A stretch of 64,000 bases of DNA from a virus. The stretch lies in the IMG/VR virus record IMGVR_UViG_3300047510_002172, positions 1 to 64,000 of that record. One strand, given 5' to 3'. The translations under genes and the position numbers were made by a program. Under the pieces are notes generated by a model. The model was not told where the DNA came from. It made no database searches and saw only the letters and a program-made list of their open reading frames with translations. Shown one piece after another: positions 28,291 to 39,700 of this stretch; position 1 is the first letter of the stretch; every line of letters starts with the position of its first letter.

Positions 28291-29844
28291 TTCTAGAGCC
28301 AATGTTAGCGGAGTCACTAAAGCTAGAATTGATCGATTAAATGTTTCTCCTTCAATTACACCAGTTTGCTGTACAATAGTAAATTCTGGCCCTACTCTAA
28401 AGTTACCACTTTCATTCGTACTTGTTACATATACAGCTCCTCCGGAAAGAGATACGGCTTCATTAGCAGTATTGGATTTACCACCTAAAGACGGAACTGC
28501 TGCTGAGAGTTGAATACCAGATCCTACATATTCCATTGTATGGGAACTGGAAGTAATGGTACTACGTATATAAAAACGTACTAAACTACCAGCAGACAGG
28601 GTTTGCTGTACATTAGTAAGAGATTGGATTTCATAATGGTACGCGCTAACCGGGGACGCTGTAACCGATGCTACAGTTTGTAAGGTCCATAAAGTATTAG
28701 TAGGATCGTTTTCTATTTCTAGAATTAATCCAAGATAAGGCTCAACAACTGGTGGATCATAAAACGGAAATGGCCTCGGAGTTACACCACTTACTGAAAG
28801 TATATCTGTACCAGGCACTGCATTTTGTACGAGTCTACCTGTTAATACTGGGGATAAAGATTTACCAGAAGCTACTAAGCCGTATGTACCGAAAGAACAA
28901 TTCGAAGTATTAATAGAACAAGTTCCGCCAGATTCAGCATAAACTCCAATAGTACAGCAAATTGTAAATGTACTAACAAGCTGAGCATAACCATCTTTAA
29001 TAATATGTATGCCTAAACCACCTTGATTGAACTGAGTAAAAGAGTCCGTAACAAAACTTCTCAAATAACCAGCTGCTAAGGAACCATCTACTCTAATACC
29101 ACAACCTGCATTATAACCACTAACAGCTGAAGTAATAGAACTACAACCTTGTATGTAAGGACTAGTTACAATAAAAGGCCTGCTAGTTAAAGGTGTAACT
29201 AGACAGCCAGGTGTATTAAATGCGATGGCGGTAAGAGCAGCAGCACTTAAATTAGGGAAAGCTGCAGCAGCTGATGGTTCTAAGTGATCTCTAAAAGTAA
29301 AGCCCCAAACGTAAACACTATTTGTACACCAAAATATGTCGTAAAAAGGATTAACTGGGCGTATAGTAGTTCTTCTTAAATTATCTCCAATAACTGAACA
29401 CGTCGGAGGTAAATAGATTGGGTTTATTTCTGTATAATCTCCAGTTGATACAAAAATCGTATAGCGTGTCGGGGCATTTGCTGCAGCTATTGCAGCTGCT
29501 TTTTTAATTGTAAGTAAAGAATCAGAAATTGAACTTCCTGTATTGCTGTCACTACCGTCTTTAGAGACAAACAAACGATTTGTTTCAGAAGTAGCACCAG
29601 CAATAAATGGCACTAAATCACTGTCTGAAGTACCATCTCTATACCAATACTTGTACGGGGTACCTGCTATTAAAAGACGTACTTCTAATGACTTAAAACG
29701 TACTGCTGCTGGTATAGAGGTATTTGCTGCTGCTTTTGCTGTTGTTTCATCTGCACCTTCATAAGGCCCAGACCAGGCATCAACAGGTACAGCATTAACT
29801 GGCTGTATTCCATAAGGTAATTGTAGTCCGGGTGTTAGTGCCAT
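28288..29844 (-). CDS. Beta-helix virion protein (pectate-lyase-like fold)
   Basis: This 518-residue protein shows the pattern RLFVSKDGSDSNTGSS (about 90-105), then IFVSTGDYTEINPIYLPPTC and VIGDNLRRTTIRP. This is the opening of a right-handed beta-helix of the kind found in large structural proteins of cyanophages and other T4-like phages. Repeating coils follow (VWGFTFRDH, GCGIRVDG, GLGIHIIKDGYAQ, GVYAESGG). The N-terminal 90 residues are a separate virion-attachment region. Catalytic residues of polysaccharide lyases cannot be identified by eye, so enzymatic depolymerase activity is possible but not shown. It sits 2 bases after the stop of the 447-residue collagen-like protein. Confidence 0.72.
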   Translation of the reverse strand: MALTPGLQLPYGIQPVNAVPVDAWSGPYEGADETTAKAAANTSIPAAVRFKSLEVRLLIAGTPYKYWYRDGTSDSDLVPFIAGATSETNRLFVSKDGSDSNTGSSISDSLLTIKKAAAIAAANAPTRYTIFVSTGDYTEINPIYLPPTCSVIGDNLRRTTIRPVNPFYDIFWCTNSVYVWGFTFRDHLEPSAAAAFPNLSAAALTAIAFNTPGCLVTPLTSRPFIVTSPYIQGCSSITSAVSGYNAGCGIRVDGSLAAGYLRSFVTDSFTQFNQGGLGIHIIKDGYAQLVSTFTICCTIGVYAESGGTCSINTSNCSFGTYGLVASGKSLSPVLTGRLVQNAVPGTDILSVSGVTPRPFPFYDPPVVEPYLGLILEIENDPTNTLWTLQTVASVTASPVSAYHYEIQSLTNVQQTLSAGSLVRFYIRSTITSSSHTMEYVGSGIQLSAAVPSLGGKSNTANEAVSLSGGAVYVTSTNESGNFRVGPEFTIVQQTGVIEGETFNRSILALVTPLTLALE

Positions 29845-29845
29845 A

Positions 29846-31189
29846 TTATGATCGTGTTACTTGATGTCTATGAGATGGAGAATAAGGCACGCTATTAGTC
29901 ATGGTATAAATTTTATAACTTACAGGAGTACCTAGATAATCATTTACATTAAAAGAAGATAAAATATAGTTAGAAGTAATGTTTACACTTAAAGCATCTA
30001 AATCTAAAACCTGTGTTAAAGTATTACTTGTAGGCATTGCTACAACAAAAATATTATATACAGTACCCGTGTTTAGAGTGAAAGGATTACTTAAACTAGA
30101 CGTAAACCCACGGGAACTTAAAGCACGGACTGCAGCTGAGTTAGTGGGTTGAGCAGAAGCAGGGCCATAAAATATGAGATTATTAAAGTTTATAGTGGTC
30201 GACGCACTTACGCTTTGTCCAAGATAGTCTTGGTATGTATCGGTAACTAGTGCTCTATAAGCTATACTAGTAGAAGCACTCAGACTTTTATTATCGTGAG
30301 TAAAGCCACCTATAGCTGCAGTACCACCGTAACCCGTAAGAGATACAGATGTTAAAGATGTCCATGCTGACCAAGTACCAGTTAAAGCCCGAAATTGCAA
30401 TGTATAATTAGTAAGGGACACTAATGGGCTATTACGCGTTACACTACCACTAATGATCGACCCGACATTGCCTTTTTCTCTTAAAGCATTAGTTTCAGGC
30501 GTATAAAGAGTTGAGAGCGCCACAACTGGTATATTAATAGATGGCGCTAAATATGGAGTTGGTGTAATATTAAGATAACCAGTACCTATACCACCGGCAC
30601 TATCTGTAACAGTATATCTATAATTAAAAGGTGCTGAATTAAAATTAGTATCAGTATAGACGTGAACAGCTGATGGTATAAGACCGGCTGAAAGTGTTGT
30701 CCAGCTACCTGTGTTATTTCTTCTCCACGATAAAAGACCGCTAGAAAGAGAAGGTACAGGAAATGAACTTGGGTTAATTGTATAGCTGGTAAAGATTTGA
30801 TTACTAATAGCAGTTTGATTGAACTGTATAGTACTTGTAGAAGAAAGAGAGACTATTGGGCCGAGAGGTTCATTAGTTGCTAGTAGTATTACCTCATTAG
30901 GGGTTTTACCTGTTGCTGGTATTACATCTCCATTTACATAACGCCCGAAAGTCTTATCATTATTTAAAACAACTGTTATATCTTCAGTAAAAACTGCCCC
31001 AGCTCCTGAAAAACCTGAAAATCCAGAATATCCGGAATACCCAGAATAGCCTGATCCTCCTTGCGCTCCAGAATAGCCTGATTCCCCTCGCGGGCCTGGA
31101 TCTCCTTTTGCACCAGAATACCCAGAAAAAGCAAGTGCCCCTGCTTCAATCAGGTCCTTGATCATCGACTTGGAGACTTTGGTAATCAT
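29846..31189 (-). CDS. Fibre protein with short collagen-like stalk and Ig-like domains
   Basis: This 447-residue protein starts MITKVSKSMIKDLIEAGALA, a short amphipathic helix. A brief collagen-like stretch follows (about 22-60, including GAKGDPGPRGESG, which does contain prolines). Next is a domain with FGRYVNGDVIPATGKTPNEV, a signature I associate with phage tail proteins that pass from stalk to head. The remaining 300 residues look like Ig-like or FnIII-like beta sandwiches (SWRRNNTGSWTTL, YRYTVTDSAGG). It is the first gene after the GT25 gene and has a 78-base leader, with a TAAATA box (31227-31232) about 40 bases upstream of the ATG. Confidence 0.68.
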   Translation of the reverse strand: MITKVSKSMIKDLIEAGALAFSGYSGAKGDPGPRGESGYSGAQGGSGYSGYSGYSGFSGFSGAGAVFTEDITVVLNNDKTFGRYVNGDVIPATGKTPNEVILLATNEPLGPIVSLSSTSTIQFNQTAISNQIFTSYTINPSSFPVPSLSSGLLSWRRNNTGSWTTLSAGLIPSAVHVYTDTNFNSAPFNYRYTVTDSAGGIGTGYLNITPTPYLAPSINIPVVALSTLYTPETNALREKGNVGSIISGSVTRNSPLVSLTNYTLQFRALTGTWSAWTSLTSVSLTGYGGTAAIGGFTHDNKSLSASTSIAYRALVTDTYQDYLGQSVSASTTINFNNLIFYGPASAQPTNSAAVRALSSRGFTSSLSNPFTLNTGTVYNIFVVAMPTSNTLTQVLDLDALSVNITSNYILSSFNVNDYLGTPVSYKIYTMTNSVPYSPSHRHQVTRS

Positions 31190-31267
31190 TAAGTTAAAAT
31201 ATCAGATTTAATACTAAACCTGTATATATTTACACTTAGTTAACAGTATTAGGTATGCAAAAATACC
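31190..31267 (-). promoter_or_regulatory. Intergenic leader with TAAATA box and small hairpin
   Basis: This 78-base gap contains a minus-strand TAAATA (31227-31232, in GTGTAAATATAT), about 40 bases before the next ATG. A 6-bp hairpin (31251-31256 with 31263-31268) directly follows the GT25 stop codon. The hairpin lacks a U-run, so it is at best a weak terminator or processing site. Confidence 0.4.
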
Positions 31268-31978
31268 TTAGTAAATTAATCCATCATTTCGTTTTCTATT
31301 ACTATTATCAAACATTTTTCTATTAGTAATAGTAGTGTTCTGTTCATGATCCGGCATATCATCATAAGCATACAGACCTTGGTGTGTTATGTTAAATATA
31401 TCCGCTCTAACAAGGTAATCCGGAGCAGCGGTAATACCGTATTTAACACAATGTGCAATTAAGTTCTTAGCCATAGTAGGATCAACAGCATACGAATGAG
31501 TACGTAATAGAAAATGGTAATTATTACCATCAGATCCATGTAAAGGTATTTTACCTAATGGCCAGCCTCGTTTAGCCCATTCTATACAGCCTAGATAAAC
31601 TATCGAATTAAAGTGTTCGAATTGTTCGAACTTTTTAACCATAATAGCATCATGCTCTAATACTACTATTGGCTTATCTATTTTAGCACATTCTAACCAA
31701 AGACTAAAATGGCTTAAAGTACATGCAACTTCAGATTTAGTTTTATAATGATCTGTTACTTTAAGTATCTTAAAAATAGATTCATCTTTAAACCTTTCTG
31801 GAGTCTTTATACCCTCTCCGGTGCCATCGAAGGCATCCCAGACTTCATATTCCATGCCTACGTTTTTGCATGATTCTTGGCACCGAAGAGAGTACTTTTC
31901 TGACTTCTCGTTACCTTTAATAGTAACAATATAAGCCTTTTCTACATTAGTTTGGTAAGAATAATTAAGATTTAGCAT
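31268..31978 (-). CDS. GT25-family glycosyltransferase
   Basis: This 236-residue glycosyltransferase has the layout of family GT25 (LPS biosynthesis type): an N-terminal YIVTIKGNEKSEKY segment, a central ACTLSHFSLWLECA with conserved SH, then a VVLEHDAIM motif corresponding to the usual EDD metal site, and a C-terminal region containing DMPDHEQN. GT25 enzymes typically add galactose or glucose to LPS cores or to proteins. I chose the ATG at 31978; the longest frame would need a TTG at 31996. The chosen start overlaps the end of the preceding gene by 14 bases, so the pair is translationally coupled. The target may be fibre protein or host glycan; the sequence does not say. Confidence 0.78.
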   Translation of the reverse strand: MLNLNYSYQTNVEKAYIVTIKGNEKSEKYSLRCQESCKNVGMEYEVWDAFDGTGEGIKTPERFKDESIFKILKVTDHYKTKSEVACTLSHFSLWLECAKIDKPIVVLEHDAIMVKKFEQFEHFNSIVYLGCIEWAKRGWPLGKIPLHGSDGNNYHFLLRTHSYAVDPTMAKNLIAHCVKYGITAAPDYLVRADIFNITHQGLYAYDDMPDHEQNTTITNRKMFDNSNRKRNDGLIY

Positions 31979-33698
31979 CTTCTTCTCTAGCAGCAATTAC
32001 AGCTTCCAAGTCCTTATGGTCATAACGACCAGCCTTATGTACTTGTATCAGTATTCTAGTTGCTAGAGCCACGTTGTTAAGGTGGTTAATAGAATAGTCC
32101 AGTTCTTCTTGAGTAATCTTACCCTGCTTCATTCTTGCTTCATAAGGAGCGGTATATTCAAACTGAATATCGCATACCTCAATATCAATATCATGTTCAA
32201 AACCGAGTAATGATTCAGTATCTCCATTCTGTGCTTTCTGTATAAGATTTCTCTTATTAAACAGATGGAACATACCTACAGTAATAGCCCTCTTATGAGT
32301 GGGATCATCTAGAGCGGTATCACATCTCCAGTGCGGTACAACAATTTCCCAGATTGCGCCATTACCGCTGATTCTATACATTTCCTTTATAACTTTAATA
32401 AAGTCGTCTCCAGTAGTACCTAGATGCTCTAGAATATCTTTAGCTACAATGTGATCAAACTCGCTGTCTTTCCAGGGCCAAGGAAACTGCTCAAGGTCTA
32501 CTACTTGATCTGGGTTTACTACTGCATACTTATCGACATTGAGGAAGTTCTTAAACTTCTTTAGACCACAACCAAGATTAATTCTCTTCTTTTCTCTGTC
32601 TTCATTAGGTAGATCGATATGAGCAAGTTTATATTTTTCTTCTAGCTCTTTATAGATCTTCTGGAAAGGTTCATTCCACTTTTCAAAGATCTTCTGACGG
32701 AAAACTCTGACTGTCTTATAGTAGGGACTACTCTCACTATTCGGAGAGCCTGGTGTCCAGGTATGGTAAGGTAGTACTGGTACAAGTACCCATACTTCTT
32801 TACCCATAGCACCTGCAAGATGGGCAATACTCGTGCATGAAGTAATTACTAAGTCTAAGTTAGCAATTGCTCCCATAGTATCTTCCCACGAAATGAGAAG
32901 ATGTTGTAGATCAGTAATACCTTCCGGTAGTTCAATAGTATTATGGTCTCTCTGTAAACTATAAACCTGTAGTTCTGGGTACTTTGCTAGGTTAGTAATG
33001 AAGTTTTCTGGAAAACGCCGGAACTGTTGATGTTCAAACTTAGGATTACCAGCCCAACGTATACCGACTTTAATTTTATCTGACTTTATAATCGTCTTCC
33101 AGATGTCTACAGTTTCTGGTCTTGGGGTGAGATAAGGATCATTTGGAAACTTATCAAAAGTATGACCAGCGATCCAGCCAGCACTAAAACCAGGTATCCA
33201 GAAATCGTGTTGTACAAGGTGGGTCTGGTTTCTTGCAATTACTTTATCTACTCCCTTAATACGAGAGAAAATAGATATCATTTCCGGTACAGTTGCAATA
33301 TATACCTTTTCTGCCCCTAGTTCCTTATAGGTAGTAGCAAAACGAGAATGAATAATTTCATCTCCATACCCGCCTTCAAGGGAAATAATAATAGACTTAC
33401 CCTTTAGAGTATGTGTTTCTGGGTTATAAATTGGAGCATCGGTTCTAAGAGGTGGAGAGCCATAAACATTCAAAAATCTTCCATGTTCTAGCAAGCGGCA
33501 ACCGGCTTGGTAATCTCCATCTTGAATAAGAAACCACCCTCTATTAAAGCAATGACGGAACCATATATCTTGAGTGGCTTTACCGTTCATATCTAACACT
33601 TTATCAGGGCCAAGCTTTTCTAATTTGTCTGAAATAGCCCGGGCTTCTTTGTTCTTACCTTCAATCTGAAGTTTTAACATTAAGTCAATGTCATGCAT
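31965..33698 (-). CDS. Fusion of GT9/GT41-like glycosyltransferase and SAM methyltransferase
   Basis: This 577-residue fusion has three parts. Residues about 1-85 are helical (TPR-like, with GWFLIQDGDYQAGCRLLEHG). Residues about 100-350 resemble the GT-B glycosyltransferases of the heptosyltransferase/TPR group (EGGYGDEIIHSRF, VGIRWAGNPKFEHQ, DLVITSCTSIAHLAGAMG). Residues about 375-560 form a class I SAM methyltransferase (INLGCGLKKFKNFLNVDKY as motif I, DHIVAKDILEHLG as motif IV-like). Joining sugar transfer and methylation suggests a methylated glycan product, for example O-methyl sugar capping. A TAAATA box (33706-33711) lies 7 bases upstream of the ATG. It overlaps the GT25 gene downstream. 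Acceptor unknown. Confidence 0.75.
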   Translation of the reverse strand: MHDIDLMLKLQIEGKNKEARAISDKLEKLGPDKVLDMNGKATQDIWFRHCFNRGWFLIQDGDYQAGCRLLEHGRFLNVYGSPPLRTDAPIYNPETHTLKGKSIIISLEGGYGDEIIHSRFATTYKELGAEKVYIATVPEMISIFSRIKGVDKVIARNQTHLVQHDFWIPGFSAGWIAGHTFDKFPNDPYLTPRPETVDIWKTIIKSDKIKVGIRWAGNPKFEHQQFRRFPENFITNLAKYPELQVYSLQRDHNTIELPEGITDLQHLLISWEDTMGAIANLDLVITSCTSIAHLAGAMGKEVWVLVPVLPYHTWTPGSPNSESSPYYKTVRVFRQKIFEKWNEPFQKIYKELEEKYKLAHIDLPNEDREKKRINLGCGLKKFKNFLNVDKYAVVNPDQVVDLEQFPWPWKDSEFDHIVAKDILEHLGTTGDDFIKVIKEMYRISGNGAIWEIVVPHWRCDTALDDPTHKRAITVGMFHLFNKRNLIQKAQNGDTESLLGFEHDIDIEVCDIQFEYTAPYEARMKQGKITQEELDYSINHLNNVALATRILIQVHKAGRYDHKDLEAVIAAREEDAKS

Positions 33699-33705
33699 AT
33701 AACTG

Positions 33706-33711
33706 TATTTA
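33706..33711 (-). promoter_or_regulatory. TAAATA box before glycosylation genes
   Basis: TTAAATA is read on the minus strand, 7 bases upstream of the GT9-like/methyltransferase gene. It is the only promoter-like element in the 36-base gap after the RCC1 giant gene. Function inferred. Confidence 0.45.
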
Positions 33712-33734
33712 ACAGACCTAAAAAGAAAAACAAC

Positions 33735-36700
33735 TTATTTTTTAATATATGCTACTACCCCGCCTTGGTTTTTATTAGCACCGGCATCATCAATATCCGC
33801 GGTAACAGCAGTCGGGGTATAATCGTATTCTACTATGTTTTGTACTGGTAAACGAGTACCCCAATTATATAGTACATTAGCATTATTTATAAGATAATTC
33901 TGAGATGCTCCTGCAGATACTTTTTTCCAAGTACCACCTATACCTATTTGAGTAGGAGACGGGTAAGAAGTTATATTGGGTAGTTCAGTCAGCCTTTTCA
34001 AATAAGTAAATGATAAATCCATATTATTACTTTGTGTATTTGCTGTGGTAAAAAACAACTGGTCGCTATACGGGTACGGACCAGGACCAATCATAAAGAT
34101 TTTTCCATCAAAACGTTTGGCAATAAAATTAGAATAATACAATTGAGTCCAACTACTTGTGCCAATTTGTACCGGAGAAGATGTAGGAATAGTACTCCCG
34201 TTCCCAAAAAAAGGTAAAAAAACACTACCACTAGAGCCGAAGCCTCCACCCCATTGAAATAAGGCCCCGTCAGAACGTATAGCGGAAGTAATATTTCTAT
34301 TGACAAGTACTTGTGTCCAACTACTAGTACCAATTTGCACTGGAAATATTTTGTTAATAGTTGTCCCGTCTCCAAGTTGGCCGTCAGCATTGTTTCCCCA
34401 ACCAAATAATGCACCATCTGAGCGTATTACAAAATAATTTCCTATCGAGCTACTCCCGGCTCCAACACTAAGCTGAGTCCAACTACTTGTACCTATTTGT
34501 ACCGGAGAAGACCTTAAAACAACGCCGTCCCCTAAACCACCAGGCGCGCTGCCCCATGTGAACAATGCGCCATCAGAGCGAATAGCTCCTATTTGCTGGT
34601 AGGTACCAGCAACTTGAATCCAACTACTTGTACCAATTTGTACCGGGGAAGACCTATTAATAGTGGTATTGTCTCCGATCGCTCCGTAAAAGACAGCGCT
34701 AAATAAGTTATTAGTACCCCAGCCAAATAAAGAACCGCCTAACCGTATTGCATGCATCGTACCTGAAGGCCCTCCTGAACAAAGAGATATCCAGCTACTT
34801 GTGCCAATTTGCACCGGAGAAGACTTATTAGTAGTGGTATTATCTCCAAGGTTTCCTTGAAATCCAGAACCCCAGCCGAATAAAGCTCCGTCAGAACGTA
34901 TAGCAAAACCACAATCCCCAGTAGCAATTACTTGACTCCAGCTACTTGTGCCAATTTGTACCGGAGAAGACTTAAATACTGTAGTTCCGTCTCCAAGTAT
35001 GCCGTTTTGGCCGCTACCCCAAGCAAATAATGCCCCATCAGAACGTATTGCTAAACCTGTGCCATATGTATTAGTATATTGTACTTGAGTCCAACTATAT
35101 GTATTAGTTCTATTATATCCCCAAGCATATGCTCTGTTATTTATATCTACCCCTAATCCATTGTCGTAACCAGCACTTGCAAAGTTCCATGAGTTACCAT
35201 CTACAAGTACCGGGCTTGTAATTAAACTACCAGTTAGTACCGGGGAGTTTCTAGAAGTAGTTGTACCATCTCCTATACTTCCAGCGGAATTAAGTTCATT
35301 TATTCCCCAAGCAAACATTGCCCCATCATTACGTATTGCGAAAGGTGTATTTCCTTTACCGTATATTTCTCTCCAAGGATTTGCACCTAATTGTACCGGG
35401 GAAGATCTTGCTAAAGCGGTTCCATCTCCAGCAAGACCAAGAACACCTAAAAAGTTACTACCCCAACCAAATAATAAATTAGCACTAGTGATGCCGTACG
35501 TATTTCCTGAGCCGGCGGCTAGCATATACCAACTACTAGAACCAATTTGAATCGGTGAAGATTTATTAATAGTAGTATTATCTCCTAATTGACCTCCGCT
35601 ATTACCACCCCACGTAAATAATGATCCATTAGAGCGTAAGGCTACTGTATGGGTAGCTCCCGCATAAACTTGAGACCAACTACTGGTACCAATTTGTGTT
35701 GGAGATTTAACTACTGCGTAAGAACCTAACTGTACCGGAGAACTCTTTGTAACTACAGTACCGTCACCGGTTGCACCCTGCGCGTTTTCACCTTGACCGA
35801 ATAATACATAATTTAAACGTATTTCATGCGCACTACTAACTTGTATCCAGCTACTTGTACCGATCTGTACTGGAGATGATTTATCTGTTGTAGTACTATC
35901 TCCTATTACACCAGCTGGACTATTATTACGGCCCCAAGCAAATAGAGAACCACCTGAACGTATAGCGCGATTATGATTAAAAAGGGCTCCTGTTGCTATT
36001 TGAGTCCAGCTACTTGTACCGATTTGTACTGGAGATGAGGTAGAGGAAAGAGAACCTAATAAGACCGGAGAGCTTCTTGAAATTAATGAAAATGTCGGTT
36101 GCAAAAAACCGACATTACTACTATTGGTACTACCATCTACCACATTACCACCGGCCCAATAAATTAAATTATCACTTCTTAATATTTGTGTGCTATTTAC
36201 CCCTGTAATAACTTGTGTCCAACTGCTTGTACCGATTTGTACCGCAGAAGATCTAGACACTGTAGTATTATCTCCTAGAGCACCACGGCCGCCATTTCCC
36301 CATGTAAATAATGCTCCATCAGTACGAATAGCAGCAGCATTATTATAACCCAAAGATGCGGCTTTACTAGCAGTACTCCATGGACCGTTATTACCAATTT
36401 GTACTGGGGATGAACGAGATATAGTTGTAGTAAGTCCGAGTACATTATTACCTGCGCCCCAGCTCCATAGAGTTCCATCGCTTCTACGGGCGTACACTTG
36501 AACACTAGCAAAACCACCATAATCATTCAACCCCTGTACCTGGGTCCAACTACTAGTACCGACTTGTATTGGAGAAGAAGTGTTAACAGTACTATTTTGT
36601 CCGAGCTGACCACCAGTTTCGTTACCGGACGGGCCGTAATTGCTACCCCAGGTAAATAAAGCACCATCAATGCGTATTGCAGCCCCGGCAGATGGCCCTG

Positions 36701-39700
36701 CAAGTACTTGAGACCAGCTACTTGTGCCGATCTGCACGGGAGAAAAATAACATGATATTAATCCAACCTGTACTGGAGAAGAGTTATACCCTGTGTCAAT
36801 ATTATTTCCAAAAACTGATCTAGCTATACCTAATTGTATGTAGTTTAAATCTCCTAATGTAGCCCCACCGGCTTCTCTACCCCATGTAAATAACCCGCCA
36901 TCTGTACGTATTGCCGTCCCGGTTATTTCATTACTGTTATCTCTGTAAGACGTGCCAAGTTGAGACCAGCTACTACTACCAATTTGTACCGGAGAAGATT
37001 TAGACACTGTAGTATTATCACCAATATTATAATTTGCACCGGAGCCCCATGCAAATAATGCACCGTCAGAACGTATCCCGTAGCTAGTATTACCGGACCG
37101 TACTTGAGTCCAGCTACTAGTACCGATTTGTACTGGAGAAGATTTATCTACAGTAGTACCATCTCCTAATTGACCTAAACTATTAGACCCCCATGCAAAT
37201 AAAGCCCCGTCGGACCGAATAGCATGTCTTGTTGAAATAAATGTCCAGCTGCTAGTACCGATTTGTACTGGAGAGGACTTGTTAATAGTAGTACTATCTC
37301 CAAGCCATCCAAGCTGATTATACCCCCAAGCAAATAAGCTGCCGCCATTTCTTATTGCAAAAACAGTAGTATTACCGCCTCGTATTTGAGTCCAACTACT
37401 TGTACCTACTTGTACCGGAGATGAACGAGCAGTAGTTGCATTACTACCTAATGCTCCGTTAGTTCCGGATCCCCAAGTAAATAAACCGCCATCAGTACGT
37501 ATTGCAACTGTTGTACCAGCCGGTCCATCGACCTGGGTCCAGCTGCTGGTGCCGATCTGTACTGGAGATGATCTGTTTATAACAGTATTATCTCCAAGAG
37601 CACCTGATCCATTGTTTCCCCAAGTAAATAATGCTCCATCAGTACGTATAGCGAAAGACTGATATTCTCCGGCGCCTACTTTTGTCCAACTACTTGTACC
37701 GATTTGTAGCGGAGAGTAATACTTACTAGAAATTCTATTGTCCCCCAAAACTCCGAAGCCGTTTATATCATATCCCCAAGTAAAAAGTAACCCATCAGAA
37801 CGGACACCTACAGCATGGCTAAAGCCAAACGCTACCTGAGCCCAGGATTTAGTATAATCTTTACGGTCATTCCAACTTTCATTAGTACCAAGTTGTCCAG
37901 AATTAAACATACCCCAACCAAACAATGCACCGTCTGAACGTATCGCTAAAGTACTGTATAAGTTAGTACTGACTTGAGTCCAGCTACTTGTGCCAATTTG
38001 TACCGGGGAAGAACGGGTTAATTCAACATTATTCCCTGTAGCATATAATCCGGCTGATGTATATAGACCGTCAGGGGAGCCCCAGGCAAATAAGGCACCG
38101 TCTTCCCTTATAGCATATGTTGCATAATACGCATTTACATTTTGCCACTTACTTGTTCCTATATAAACAGGTGAAGATCTACTAATAGTAGTATTATCTC
38201 CAAGTAAACCGGTGGAGTTGCTGCCCCATGCTACTAATGCATTAGACCACTTTTCTATAACAAAAGTAGACAATCCGGCTTTTGTTATATTTTCAGCTTT
38301 TAATACACCAATTATTACCGGAGAAGATCTACTTATTGTAGTATTATCCCCTACTTGCCCGGCAAAATTGTAGCCCCAACCAAAAACTTGATAATCAAAA
38401 TCTCTAATAGCAGCTGCATCTCTAGCGCCGCCATATGTAACCATTACCCAGCTACTTGTTCCAATTTGTATAGGAGAAGACGTACTGGTCTGGGTATTAT
38501 TACCTAACGGTCCGTTAATGCCGTTACCCCACGTGAATAGAGCTCCATCATTTCTTATAGCCCCTTGTGTGATATCTCGAGTATTACCTACCCATTTCCA
38601 ACTACGGGCATGTAAGTCTCTTGGAGATAGTACGACTTCAGATGTATTAGAACTTCCGAGTTCTCCTGAAGAACCAGAACGCCAAGTATATAATTTATTA
38701 TCAGTTGATACTCCTAAATTAGCTAGTCCTCCTGCATGTACCTGAGACCAGCTTATATTAGTAATCTGGGTAGGTGTTCTATAGACTTTATCTAAACCAA
38801 TTTGTACCGGAGAAGATCTTGGGGCTGTGGTACCATCACCGACTGGAAACGCTGGACCTCCATCATAACCGTTATATCCCCAATGGTATATCTTAGAATT
38901 TCTTATACCATAAGTAGTAGTATTTCCGCCTGTAGTAATTAAAGTCCAGCTATCTGTTCCTATCTGTACAGGGGAAGCATAAAATGGGTAGTACCCTATT
39001 GCAGTGGGGGTATTAGGAAGATTACCAGGTTGAAATTGTATACCGGCGTTATATGGATAAGGGCCACCCGCAGAAACAAGCGGCACAGTGGCATTCCATA
39101 GGGTTTGACTAGCGCCAGGTCCCCATCCATAAAGAGTCTTATCAGAACGTATTGCAATAATACCTACTTGTTCTATGATAGAACTAAAACCAAATAACGG
39201 GTAATTATGTACAAACGACCAACTACTACCAATGCCAATTTGTACAGGGGAACTAGTGTCGTATCTTGAAGCATTACCTACATTATAAATAATGCTACTT
39301 GATATTGAATTGCGGCCCCAACCAAATAAAGCACCATCTACCCGTATAGCAAAATTAGCTAAACTACCCATAGTGGATATAAACGTCCAGCTACTTGTAC
39401 CAATTTGTACCGGAGAAGATTTAGATACTGTAGTGCCATCTCCTAACTGACCACTAGAGTTAGCTCCCCAGGTAAATAACCTGCCATCAGATCTTATAGC
39501 GGCGTTACCACTGACAATTGTCCAGCTACTTGTACCGATTTGTACCGGAGAAGATTTAATTACTGTTGTGCCATCTCCTAATTGACCGTCCTGATTAACT
39601 CCCCAGGTAAATAAGGCACCGTCAGACCTTATAGCAGAAAAAGCAGGAAGAGAATTACCTGTTCTGTACCCTGCTACTTGTATCCAGCTACTTGTACCAA

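Noticed and set aside
31979-31996. TTG start for the GT25 gene
   Set aside because: An ATG 18 bases downstream gives a better family-like N-terminus and less overlap with the upstream gene.
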